From CBDIDH01 sp965277595 (GTDB lineage: Bacteria > Planctomycetota > Planctomycetia > Isosphaerales > Isosphaeraceae), in NCBI GenBank assembly GCA_965277595.1, contig CBDIDH010000001.1, forward strand, positions 558,001 to 622,000: a stretch of DNA of 64,000 nt. The letters are read 5' to 3'. The position numbers were made by a program, and so were the translations under genes. Each line of letters starts with the position of its first letter. The first letter of the stretch is position 1. Below are positions 1 through 8,105 of this stretch, piece by piece. The notes under the pieces are model-generated. The model saw only the letters and a list, made by a program, of their open reading frames with translations, was not told where the DNA came from and did no database searches.

Positions 1-97
1 CCTTAAGGGCTTCAATCTTGTACGACTCCTGCCCCAAAGCCGAGACCGGCAGGAGCAGAAGGACCAGCCAGCTCAGGCTCACTCGGTGCAATCGCAT
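1..97 (-). CDS. N-terminus of an exported protein (partial)
   Basis: An ATG at 97-95 opens a frame that runs off the left edge of the window. The visible 32 residues begin MRLHRVSLSWLVLLLLPVSA and continue LGQESYKIEALK. This is a basic N-terminus, a hydrophobic stretch and a plausible signal peptidase I site after SALG. The protein is therefore probably exported, but nothing of the mature part can be classified. It is followed on the same strand by no other gene inside the window. Confidence 0.55.
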   Translation of the reverse strand, partial: MRLHRVSLSWLVLLLLPVSALGQESYKIEALK

Positions 98-162
98 GCC
101 AGTTCCGTTGGGGTTGGGTCTGAAGGGCGGGTGGGGTGGCTTGACCGCTCTAGGTCGTTCAA

Positions 163-858
163 TTAAAGGGCGAAGTGGCCGACAAAGCTTGACCGGCAAT
201 TGGGATCATCCCAGGTTCCGCCCAGCCCGGCGCCTTTGAACTGGTGCCCAAGGGTGTAGGCCGGCAAGACCTCAACGCCTCTCGAAAGCGGGGCATAGGC
301 GACGGTCTCATTCCCGCAGGCGTGATCGCCCTGGTTAAGCGGCCGGGTCACGATCTGCGCCAGACCGGCCGCCCAGAAGGACGCCCGGGGGGCATGCGGC
401 ATCGCGTGTTGGGAGGTCGTTGCTTCCACGTGTCGAGCTTCAACCTTCAGGCTGATCCGCGAGGTCTTCACACCCACGACATGGGCCAGACGCTGGCCAC
501 CGAGCGACTTCGCCAGCGCAACCAGGGCCTCGCGCTGGCGGCTGTCGGCCTTCTCGTCAACAATCAGAACGGCCCTGGCCTCTTCGGGCTTATCTTCCGA
601 GAAGGTTGTGGTTCCCGAGACGGCCGCGGCGACGCTCAGGCCGGTCAGGTCAACGCCCTGAAACGAACCCTCGGTCACTTTCCAGGCCATCACGGCCTGG
701 TTGCCGTAAATGAACACCTCGGCGTTCGAGAAGCACGGGCCAGTGTAAACGTCGGCCGTGCGGGCCTCGACATAATCGCCATGAATCTCGGCCGCCGAGA
801 CGGTTGCGAGGGTGAACAGGGTGACGACCCCGCAAGCTGCGAATAGCGTTCCGCGCAT
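163..858 (-). CDS. Exported DUF1326 domain protein
   Basis: The 231-residue product starts with a signal peptide (hydrophobic residues 3-22, likely cut near SAA-EIHG). The mature part opens with GDYVEARTADVYTGPCFSNAE, close to the characteristic start of DUF1326 proteins, whose biochemical role is unknown. Most of the rest (residues 25-215) fits one copy of that domain, including the VVDEKADSRQREALVAL stretch that family members share. The start is supported by GGGGAG 8 bases upstream of the ATG. It lies about 70 bp downstream of the OmpA-like lipoprotein gene on the same strand and may share its transcript. The family assignment is firm. Function is not known. Confidence 0.8.
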   Translation of the reverse strand: MRGTLFAACGVVTLFTLATVSAAEIHGDYVEARTADVYTGPCFSNAEVFIYGNQAVMAWKVTEGSFQGVDLTGLSVAAAVSGTTTFSEDKPEEARAVLIVDEKADSRQREALVALAKSLGGQRLAHVVGVKTSRISLKVEARHVEATTSQHAMPHAPRASFWAAGLAQIVTRPLNQGDHACGNETVAYAPLSRGVEVLPAYTLGHQFKGAGLGGTWDDPNCRSSFVGHFAL

Positions 859-931
859 CAGTCAGGCTCCCCTTTGCCAGAACGGTTCGAGACCGATCGG
901 GCCGACCGGATCGATCCGCCGCGATCCTCGA

Positions 932-1846
932 TTATCGGCCCGGCACCGGGGCCGAGTCAAGGCCCGCGGCCGACGGCTCCGAGGGTCGCGCAAACTCAGG
1001 ACGCTCCGGCTTCAGAGCGCTAACGTTGATCCGGATCTCAATCCGGCGATCGCTGCCATCGGGGAGCGATGCCGTGGATGGTTGTTCCGGAGGAGCGAGG
1101 CGAACGTGAGAGGGATCGAGTCCCGAGACGGCGGCGAGCCGATCGCGAACCTTCGCCGCGCGCGCTATGCTGAGGAATCGGGACGAGGCTGAGTTAACCT
1201 GGCCATCGCCCGACGGACTGAAGACCGCCAAGGCCACCGGCGCCTCGGCCGAAGGGCCGATGACCTCCAGGGAAAGGGCCTCGGCGTCGTTGCCCTGGAA
1301 TTCGGCCGCGAGCGATTGCAAGGCGGTGTCGGCATCGGGCGTCAGGGCGGCGGTTCCCCGGTCGAACAGCCGGGAGGTTGGGGCAGACAGCGTCATCCTC
1401 GCGGCGTCGAACGACCAGTCGGGATGAGCGTCAACGAACGCCTTGAGCGCCCGTGGCCGGGCCGCGGGATGCGGACTAACGGCCATTCGCACCTTTTGTT
1501 CAAGCGAGAGAAAGGCTTCGGCGAGCTTGTCGCGCTCCGCCTGATACGCCTGGACGCTCTTGACCAGACGCTCGTTCGCTTCGTTCTTGGCGGCGATCTG
1601 GCGGGCGTCGTCAACGGCGCGCTGGCTAAGATCCTGATTCTGGGTCCTTAACTCCAGGGTCAGGTCTTTGAGCCGATCGTTCTCGACGCGAAGGGTCTGA
1701 GAGACCCGGTGGCAATCCTCCACGCGCGACTTGGGAACCAGGCCGCACCCCGAGAATCCCGCGATCAGCCAGGCCAGCACCATCAGCGCATTGCGGGCGG
1801 GCCTTGAGAGGCCAGACCGGTTGGTGTCGGTCGTCGGCTCGACCAT
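932..1846 (-). CDS. OmpA-like lipoprotein with coiled coil
   Basis: This 304-residue protein has a membrane-targeting N-terminus (residues 20-34) ending in a lipobox-like AGFSGC, so it is probably lipid-anchored. Residues about 40-115 are a long heptad-rich coiled coil (repeated RVENDRLKDL, DARQIAAKNEAN type sequence). Residues about 140-280 resemble the OmpA/MotB C-terminal fold: LFDRGTAALTPDADTALQSLA near the start and KVRDRLAAVSGLDPSHV plus DRRIEIRINV near the end. Such domains bind peptidoglycan or pack against the wall. AAGGAG sits 9 bases before the ATG. The OmpA match is by pattern only, and a large insert (EVIGPSAEAPVALAVFSPSG) makes it divergent. Confidence 0.65.
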   Translation of the reverse strand: MVEPTTDTNRSGLSRPARNALMVLAWLIAGFSGCGLVPKSRVEDCHRVSQTLRVENDRLKDLTLELRTQNQDLSQRAVDDARQIAAKNEANERLVKSVQAYQAERDKLAEAFLSLEQKVRMAVSPHPAARPRALKAFVDAHPDWSFDAARMTLSAPTSRLFDRGTAALTPDADTALQSLAAEFQGNDAEALSLEVIGPSAEAPVALAVFSPSGDGQVNSASSRFLSIARAAKVRDRLAAVSGLDPSHVRLAPPEQPSTASLPDGSDRRIEIRINVSALKPERPEFARPSEPSAAGLDSAPVPGR

Positions 1847-1993
1847 CCGTTCCGACTCCTTTCGGGACGAGGGCCACCGGCCTTCCGGCAGGTCGGTAGG
1901 TAGGCGAGCGGCCAGGAGATCCTCTCCCGGCGACTGAGTCCTCCGACGCGAGACGCTTGACTGACTGACTTAACTAACTTTCATTCAGGACGG

Positions 1994-2032
1994 GGAACGC
2001 CGAGGCCCCTTCAAAAATGGTCTCGGCGTTCC
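1994..2032 (-). terminator. Inverted repeat, possible terminator
   Basis: GGAACGCCGAGGCC (1994-2007) pairs with GGTCTCGGCGTTCC (2019-2032), giving a 14-bp stem with one G-T pair and an 11-nt loop. It lies 67 bp beyond the stop of the SDSD-repeat gene. No U-tract follows on that strand, so intrinsic termination is only a guess. Confidence 0.4.
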
Positions 2033-2098
2033 GTGTGGTCGCAACTCATAGAGGCAAGGACGACTAGAAGAAGGCCGTCCCTGGTTCTGTTTCGACCA

Positions 2099-3634
2099 TT
2101 AGTTAGGAGCAATCATGCCCGCGAGGCTCTGGACGATCCCCGAGACCGGGCCGCCCTCGTGCAGGTCATAGAGGTTGCGGGCCATATCCATCGAGACGAA
2201 GGCCAGGAAGAGCATCGAGACGGCCGCGAGGCCGAGCATGCCGACCCAGAGGCCGCCCCATTCCGCCGAAGGGGCCGAAGAGGCCAGCACGGTGGCCGGT
2301 GCCGCGCGACCCGACGAGGCCGGGGCCGACGATTCGCCCTCGACATCCCAGGCGCCGGCAGACATCTCGCCAGAGGTGGCCTCGTCGAATCCGTCGTCTT
2401 CGCTCTCCTCGTCGTCCTCGTCGAGCGCGGGGACAGAGCCAACGGCGGTCGCGGCGTTCTGGTCGACGTCGTCCTCGTCGATGGCGAAGACCTCAGACCC
2501 GGTATCGCTCTCTTCAAGCTCGAAGTCGCTGGCGGCTTCAAGCTGAACGGTCCGGTCGTCGTGATCGAGCGCATCGACCTCGAAGTCGGTGTCGTCGAAG
2601 ATGTCCTTGTCTCCCTTGCGGGCCGACGGCAGCGGCGTCGCGGAGAGATTCGACTTTGACTTGGACTTTGATCCCGCCCCCTGTTTCGCGGCCGGTTTGG
2701 CAACCGGGGGCCGAGCGGCCTTGATGTCCGAACCGGAGAGGGGCGAAAGCTCGATCGAATCCGCCCCGCCGAGACCAAGACCCGAGGCCATCTGAAGATT
2801 GATGCCCGAATCGCTCGGCCTGGAGAGGTTGATTCCCGAGAGCCCTGGATCTCCGCCGGTCACGTCGGAATCACCCGGCTTGCGGAGCGGAGTGGCCTCA
2901 AACTCGTCGCTTCCTTCAAGCGCGCTCAGCTCGAAGTCGCTTCCCGAGTCCGGTTGAAGGGCGTCAATGACGCTCGACGGAGTCAGCTCGAAGTCGCTGT
3001 CGGACTCGGGCTGGGCGGTCACCTCGGCCGAGGACCCGAAGGACGGGCTCTGGCGGACGGCCGTGTCTCCCGAGTTCGCCGAGATCATGTCGTGCTGCGA
3101 GGTGTCGTCGGCGATCAGGGTCACGTCCGAGTCGCTCGGCGACTTGAAGTCGCGCGGCGAGGCAACGCGAACGTCGGAATCGCTCACGCCCTTGGGGTTG
3201 TCGGGCACGAGCCGGACATCCGAATCGCTCGGCAGCTTGCCGCCGTGCCCCATCCCGATGATGACCGAGCTTGAGCCAGTCACCGGGTTCGGGGGCAACG
3301 AGAGGTCGTCCAGGAGGATGTCGTGGTCAGAGCCCGAGGCGTTGTATTCGCCGGTCGGCTGGCCGACCTCAGCGCGCGCGGAACCCATCTGGAACTCGGA
3401 AAGATCGAGATCCTTGTCGTCATCCGCGGGAATATCGAGGTCGGAGAGGTGCAGCTCGGCATCGCTGCCCAGGCCGCGGCGGCGGGCCAGTTCATCGACG
3501 TCGGCCACGCGGAACCGCCACGACCCGCCGTCGAGAAAGGCGCGGACTTCACGATGCTGGGCCTTCGCCTTGAGATCCTCGGGACTCATCCCCAGGACGC
3601 GGGCGGCCTCTTCGAGGGTATAAAACTGGGCCAT
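2099..3634 (-). CDS. HTH protein with SDSD repeats and a C-terminal membrane segment
   Basis: The start chosen is the ATG of MAQFYTLEEAARVLGMS, preceded by GGAG; an upstream ATG at 3772 lacks support. Residues 1-50 form an excisionase/MerR-type helix-turn-helix (TLEEAARVLGMSPEDLKAKA, then a WRFRVADVDELARRRG wing). Residues 60-400 are acidic and low complexity. They carry many copies of a short motif: SDSDVRLV, SDSDVRVA, SDSDVTLI, SDSDFELTP, SGSDFELS, GDSDVTGG, SDSGINLQ. A single hydrophobic segment (GGLWVGMLGLAAVSMLFLAF) sits near residues 470-495. The protein is probably anchored with its HTH in the cytoplasm. The repeats could be phosphorylation or docking sites; that is inference. No characterised homologue is recognised. 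Confidence 0.7.
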   Translation of the reverse strand: MAQFYTLEEAARVLGMSPEDLKAKAQHREVRAFLDGGSWRFRVADVDELARRRGLGSDAELHLSDLDIPADDDKDLDLSEFQMGSARAEVGQPTGEYNASGSDHDILLDDLSLPPNPVTGSSSVIIGMGHGGKLPSDSDVRLVPDNPKGVSDSDVRVASPRDFKSPSDSDVTLIADDTSQHDMISANSGDTAVRQSPSFGSSAEVTAQPESDSDFELTPSSVIDALQPDSGSDFELSALEGSDEFEATPLRKPGDSDVTGGDPGLSGINLSRPSDSGINLQMASGLGLGGADSIELSPLSGSDIKAARPPVAKPAAKQGAGSKSKSKSNLSATPLPSARKGDKDIFDDTDFEVDALDHDDRTVQLEAASDFELEESDTGSEVFAIDEDDVDQNAATAVGSVPALDEDDEESEDDGFDEATSGEMSAGAWDVEGESSAPASSGRAAPATVLASSAPSAEWGGLWVGMLGLAAVSMLFLAFVSMDMARNLYDLHEGGPVSGIVQSLAGMIAPN

Positions 3635-3752
3635 CGGACGTGCTCCTCGGCGGTGCGATCGGTTCGCTTCGCTCTCACAAACGGGTGTTCCGGAACGGTT
3701 TCGGGAAACCAGACCACCGTGGCGAGCGAACGCGTTCACGTCCGGGTCGCCC

Positions 3753-4184
3753 TCACCGTCCGGGCTGTCCAAGGCTCTTGACCGTCGACTCGATCGCGGA
3801 GACCTCGGGCGGCAAGTTATTATATTCAGCCAGCTTCAAGTCCCACTGGTACTGTCGGGCGGCTTCGAGCTTGACGGTCCCTTTCGGGTTCGACGGGTCC
3901 ACCCGGTAGACGGCAAAGGCATGTGCCCGGGTGTCGATCAGGTAAAGGAACTGGGCGTTACCCCCCGCCGGACTGCTGAAGGCGACTGTTCCGGTTGATT
4001 CGACGGGCGGGGTCGCCGAGGTTCGCCCTCGATCGGCCGATCCGGGAAGGGGTGGATACGATCCAGGCCCCTGCGCCTTCGCGACCGGGGAGCGTCCTTC
4101 CAGACCCCAGGCCAGGGTCAAACCCAGAACCAGGCCCGGCAGACCATAACGAACCCAACCACCCCAGACGTTACTCAGGGCCAT
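3753..4184 (-). CDS. Small exported planctomycete protein of unknown function
   Basis: The product is 143 residues from the ATG at 4184, which has a strong AAGGAGGA Shine-Dalgarno; the longer frame back to 4292 is not needed. Residues about 8-36 form a signal peptide or anchor (YGLPGLVLGLTLAWGLEG). A Pro/Gly/Ser-rich linker follows. The C-terminal half (about 75-143) reads as a compact domain: QFLYLIDTRAHAFAVYRVDP, then KGTVKLEAARQYQWDLKL and a closing VKSLGQPGR. I recognise this as a recurrent planctomycete-type sequence but know no function. It precedes the SDSD-repeat HTH gene on the same strand with a 118-bp gap, so co-transcription is possible. Confidence 0.65.
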   Translation of the reverse strand: MALSNVWGGWVRYGLPGLVLGLTLAWGLEGRSPVAKAQGPGSYPPLPGSADRGRTSATPPVESTGTVAFSSPAGGNAQFLYLIDTRAHAFAVYRVDPSNPKGTVKLEAARQYQWDLKLAEYNNLPPEVSAIESTVKSLGQPGR

Positions 4185-4721
4185 TATCCGTCCTCCTTGA
4201 ACTGGACCACGCCCCCCGACTCCTCGGGGACGCCCAACGCCGCCGTGACCACTCGTTGTCAGTCTATCACAACCAGGTGCCGAGGTCGGCAAAACCGCAC
4301 GAATGCGTGAACAGACGATTGTCGGGCTTGACCGAAATGAGCCATCGAAGACGACTGGTCCCTAAAATTCTACCTGAACGAGATTACCCTGCAAGGTCAA
4401 TGTCCCAATGGACGGTACTTTCCTGAAAACCCGAAAACCATCCACGATCAAGCTTCTTAAAATCCCGAGAGCCCCCTTCGATCCTTATCCTAACTGGCTC
4501 GTACTCGCACACCTCTGAGATCTGCCGGGATCATCCGAAACCCGCCTCACGACTACTCATGACTCAAAGGTCCTGGAAAATGTTTGACTTTCCTTGAAGA
4601 CCCGTACACTCTAGGAGAATGGATCAGAGGTCGGATGACCGCCCACCCCAAAAGACGCGGCCCTCGCGAAGTGCGTGGCGAAGGGCCGTCACCCACCGCT
4701 TGTCGTGAGAGGATCAACCCG
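4185..4721. other. Intergenic region between divergent genes
   Basis: This 537-bp stretch separates the small exported protein (minus) from the DUF1549 gene (plus). It is AT-richer than its surroundings at 4340-4600. Apart from the promoter candidate listed at 4583-4610, no gene or repeat is seen. Confidence 0.5.
4583..4610 (+). promoter_or_regulatory. Possible sigma-70 promoter
   Basis: TTTGAC (4583-4588), a 16-bp spacer and TACACT (4605-4610) form a plausible housekeeping promoter. It would give a leader of about 105 nt before the DUF1549 gene. The assignment is by eye. Confidence 0.3.
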
Positions 4722-7187
4722 ATGATTGCCCGTCGAACCGCGGGCCGAGGGGCATGGACCCTGGCCTTTCTGATTGCGGCGACCGGCGCAAGAGCCGGTG
4801 AGACCTTGAACAGGGACGCGATCCTCGGATCGCCGGTCAAGGTCTCGGTGGAGCCGTCCGAATCGAAACTTCTCGGCCGACGCGCCACCGGTCAGTTGAT
4901 CGCCTCGGGAAACTACGCCGACGGCTCCGTCCGCGACCTCACCCGGGCGCTTGACTGGGTCAGTCTGAACCCCGACGTGGCGACGGTCACGGCCAACGGC
5001 CGGGTCGTCCCGAAGGCGAACGGCAAGGCCACGATCGTCGCCCGCGGCGGAAGCGTCGAGGCGTTGTCGATCATCCACGTCGAGGCGATGGAGCGGCCCG
5101 CCCCGGTCAGCTTCCGCAACGATGTCATCCCCGCCCTCAGCCAGGCAGGTTGCAACACCGGCGCCTGCCACGGAACGCCAACCGGCAAGGGGGGGTTCAA
5201 GCTCAGCCTCCGCGGCTACCTGCCCGACCAGGACTATTTCACCCTGACCCGTGAAGCCGGCGGCCGTCGGATCAACCCTCTCTCGGCCGAGACCAGCCTG
5301 ATCCTTCGCAAACCGCTCGGTGAGACCCCGCACGAGGGGGGCCTCCGGCTCTACCGGAATACCAAGACGTACGAGACGCTCCGCGACTGGGTTGCCGAAG
5401 GCGCCCACGACGACCCCCAGGCCCCCGCCGCCGTCCGCCTTGAGATCCTTCCCAGCGCGCGTGTTCTGAACGCCCCGGCGAAGAATCAACAGGTCGTCGC
5501 CATCGTCCACTATGCCGACGGCAGTTCACGCGACGTGACGCCGATCTGCTACTACAACGCGTCGAACCCCGAGATCGCCGAGGTCGACGCCGACGGTCAC
5601 GTCGCCTTCAAGACTCGCGGCGAGGTCGCCGTGATCGCCCATTATCTCAGCCTCGTCGCCAACGTCCGGCTCACGCACCTGGTTGACGTCCCCGGCTTCA
5701 AGGTGGTTGACGTCCCTCGGGAAAACCCGATCGACCAGGCGGTCTTCGCCAAGTTGAACCGGATGCGGGTCAGTCCTTCGGAACCCTGCACCGATTCCGA
5801 GTTCATTCGCCGCGCGTACCTTGACGTGATCGGCGTCTTGCCGACTCCGGCCGAGACCGAAAGCTTTCTCAACAATCCCTCGGCCGATCGCCGCGCCAGG
5901 CTTGTTGACGCCCTCTTGACCCGGCCCGAGTTTTACGACTACTGGACCCTCAAGTTCGCGGATATCCTTCGGGCCAACGGCCGATTGATCCAGAACAAGG
6001 GGACGTACGTTTTCACGCGCTGGATCAAGGCTCAGCTTGAACAGAACACGCCGATGGACCGATTCGTCCGCGAGTTATTGACGGCCGACGGCTCGTCGTA
6101 CAAGAATCCGGCGGCGAACTATTACCGGATCAGTCGAGACCCCGAGAATTCGGTCGAGACCACGGCGCAACTCTTCTTGGGTGTCCGGATTCAGTGCGCC
6201 AAGTGCCACAATCACCCCTTCGAGCGCTGGACGCAGGACGACTATTACGGATTCGCCGCCTTCTTCTCTCGGGTTCGCCAGAAAAAAGGCCCCTTGCCCG
6301 ACGATGAGGTGATCTTCACCGCCGGCAGCGGCGACGTCCGCCAGCCGCGGACCGGCCAGGTCATGAAGCCCAAGGCGCTCGGCGGCCCGTCTTACGACGA
6401 CGCGCCCAACGGCGACCGTCGCGTCGCGCTCGCCGCCTGGTTGACGGGTCCCGAAAACCCCTTCTTCGCCCGCAGTCTGGTCAACCGCGTCTGGTATCAC
6501 CTGATCGGGCGTGGGATCGTCGAACCCGTCGACGACTTCCGCGACTCCAACCCCGCCTCGAACGACGAGCTTCTTGACGCCCTTGCCACGGGATTCGTCA
6601 AGAGCGGATACGACCTCAAAACCCTGATCCGGGCCATCCTCAACAGCCGGACCTACCAGTTGAGTGCCCGGACGAACGAGCTGAATGCCGACGACACGCT
6701 CTATTTCTCGCACGCCTACACGAAGCTCTTGCCCGCCGAGGTCCTTCTCGACGCGATCTCATCGGTGACCGCGACGGTGACTCCCTTCGACGGCCTCTTC
6801 AAGGGGGCTCGGGCCACTCAGCTTCCTGATGGCAAGATGGAAAACCCCTTCCTCAAGACCTTCGGCCGCCCCGCCCGCGAACTCGCCTGCGAGTGCGAGC
6901 GAGAAAGTGACTCGAACCTCTCCCAGGCTCTCCAGTTAATCGGTGGCGCTACCGTGAACGGCAAGCTCCGCGACGATTCCGGCCGGATGGCTCGCCTCGC
7001 CAAAAGTGACAAGACCCCCGAACAGATCACTCGCGAGCTATACCTCGTCGCGCTCTCGCGCGAGCCGAACGCCACTGAGGTTTCCGCCGCCGTCAAGCAC
7101 CTCGCCGCCGCCACCGACCGCCGGCAGGCTGTCGAGGATCTCGGCTGGGTCCTGATCAACTCCAAGGAGTTTCTCTTCAGGCATTGA
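4722..7187 (+). CDS. DUF1549/DUF1553 protein with Ig-like domains and CxxCH motifs
   Basis: The ATG at 4722 follows GAGAGG and opens directly onto a signal peptide (ARRTAGRGAWTLAFLIAATG). The product has 821 residues. Order of parts: a bacterial Ig-like (Big_2) domain around 30-125; a first haem-type motif GCNTGACHG near 142-150; a second Ig-like domain around 240-330; DUF1549 around 345-555, containing CAKCHNHPF near 491; and DUF1553 from about 555 to the end. These proteins are abundant in Planctomycetes. They are thought to be periplasmic cytochrome-like proteins linked to polysaccharide use, though this role is not proven. They normally sit next to a DUF1501 gene. None is present here, which makes this an orphan copy. 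Confidence 0.85.
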   Translation: MIARRTAGRGAWTLAFLIAATGARAGETLNRDAILGSPVKVSVEPSESKLLGRRATGQLIASGNYADGSVRDLTRALDWVSLNPDVATVTANGRVVPKANGKATIVARGGSVEALSIIHVEAMERPAPVSFRNDVIPALSQAGCNTGACHGTPTGKGGFKLSLRGYLPDQDYFTLTREAGGRRINPLSAETSLILRKPLGETPHEGGLRLYRNTKTYETLRDWVAEGAHDDPQAPAAVRLEILPSARVLNAPAKNQQVVAIVHYADGSSRDVTPICYYNASNPEIAEVDADGHVAFKTRGEVAVIAHYLSLVANVRLTHLVDVPGFKVVDVPRENPIDQAVFAKLNRMRVSPSEPCTDSEFIRRAYLDVIGVLPTPAETESFLNNPSADRRARLVDALLTRPEFYDYWTLKFADILRANGRLIQNKGTYVFTRWIKAQLEQNTPMDRFVRELLTADGSSYKNPAANYYRISRDPENSVETTAQLFLGVRIQCAKCHNHPFERWTQDDYYGFAAFFSRVRQKKGPLPDDEVIFTAGSGDVRQPRTGQVMKPKALGGPSYDDAPNGDRRVALAAWLTGPENPFFARSLVNRVWYHLIGRGIVEPVDDFRDSNPASNDELLDALATGFVKSGYDLKTLIRAILNSRTYQLSARTNELNADDTLYFSHAYTKLLPAEVLLDAISSVTATVTPFDGLFKGARATQLPDGKMENPFLKTFGRPARELACECERESDSNLSQALQLIGGATVNGKLRDDSGRMARLAKSDKTPEQITRELYLVALSREPNATEVSAAVKHLAAATDRRQAVEDLGWVLINSKEFLFRH

Positions 7188-7301
7188 GCGGGAGCGGTGA
7201 ACTCGCGATTCGTTTCAGGGTAACAGTTCTCCGTGATCAGCTCTGGTATTTTGATGATGTGTCGTGTCGGTCGAATCCGATGACCTTGAGGCGTCTGAGC
7301 T

Positions 7302-7532
7302 TTGACGGAACCCTGGCTGTCCCTGATTACGATCTTACCGGGCAAGCGTGGAGGTCGGCCTTGCGTCCGCGGCATGCGCATGACCGTCGCCGACGTCCTG
7401 TCGTACCTGGCGGCTGGTATGTCCGAGTCGGAGGTTCTGGACGACTTCCCCTACCTGATCCAGGAAGACGTACGCGCCTGCCTTGCCTTCGCGGCGGAGC
7501 GTGAGCGGCGGATGCTGGTCGCTTCCGCTTGA
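7302..7532 (+). CDS. DUF433 antitoxin-like protein
   Basis: The 76-residue protein matches the DUF433 family well: ITILPGKRGGRPCVRGMRMT near the N-terminus, VADVLSYLAAGMSESEVLDDF in the middle, and EDVRACLAFAAERERR at the end. The fold is a small helix-turn-helix DNA-binding domain. Members usually pair with a downstream DUF5615 PIN-like protein as a putative VapBC-type toxin-antitoxin system. A TTG start is assumed at 7302. The stop overlaps the start of the next gene by four bases (TTGA), so the two are translationally coupled. This gene appears intact while its partner is broken. Confidence 0.75.
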   Translation: MTEPWLSLITILPGKRGGRPCVRGMRMTVADVLSYLAAGMSESEVLDDFPYLIQEDVRACLAFAAERERRMLVASA

Positions 7533-7852
7533 AATTGCTGTTTGACCAGAACCTCTCACCGAAGCTGGTGGGTTCTTTGTCGGATCTCTATCCCGACTCC
7601 GGTCGTGCCCAGCAGTTTGGTCTCGATTGCGCGGACGATGATGCGGTCTGGAGCAATGCGAGAGATCACGGGTTTGTCATTGTCTCCTGTCATTGCCACC
7701 AAGGATGCCGACTTCAGCAACCTGGCTGTCATCCATGGCATTCCGCCGAAAGTGATCTGGCTCTTGATCGGAAACCGCGGCACCGCAAACGTCGAGGCTC
7801 TGTTGCGGGGGAACTTCTCGACCATCCAAGCGTTCGTTGATTCAACTTGCAT
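7529..7852 (+). pseudogene. Frameshifted DUF5615 PIN-like toxin
   Basis: The first part, from a TTG at 7529 (KLLFDQNLSPKLVGSLSDLY, then GLDCADDDAVWSNARDHGF), is a textbook DUF5615 N-terminus. The remainder (KDADFSNLAVIHGIPPKVIW, then IGNRGTANVEALLR) is in the +1 frame. The break lies at a 13-bp imperfect tandem duplication (7675-7687 and 7688-7700, both beginning TGTCATTG). Deleting one copy restores GFVIVSKDADFSNL, the expected family sequence with its acidic active-site residues. In this state the predicted ribonuclease cannot be made without frameshifting or reversion. The C-terminal end near 7852 is approximate, because the frame runs on past it without a family-like stop. Confidence 0.75.
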
Positions 7853-7953
7853 GTGGTTTGCCGTGGTATCGAAGACTTCATCGATTGGGAAACGCCGCCT
7901 AGTTTTGAGATGGTTTCTAAGGACCGAGTCGGTTCGCGATCACCGATTGGCTG

Positions 7954-7974
7954 AAAGGGCAAAGGGCAAAGGGC
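7954..7974. repeat. Heptamer repeat family A, 3 units
   Basis: Three perfect copies of AAAGGGC. The site lies in the 250-bp spacer between the broken toxin gene and the 3' end of the sigma factor gene. It belongs with the larger arrays at 20.9, 33.6 and 50.5 kb. Confidence 0.85.
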
Positions 7975-8105
7975 AGAAACAAAATCGAACGGCCCGGCGT
8001 CCCTGTTGCCAGGGGGCCGGGCCGTCGATCGCGGCCACGTCGGCAGATGTTTCGGTCGGTTCGTTCCAGGATGCGCGATCAAAAAGGGTGGCTTCGTTCG
8101 AGGGA

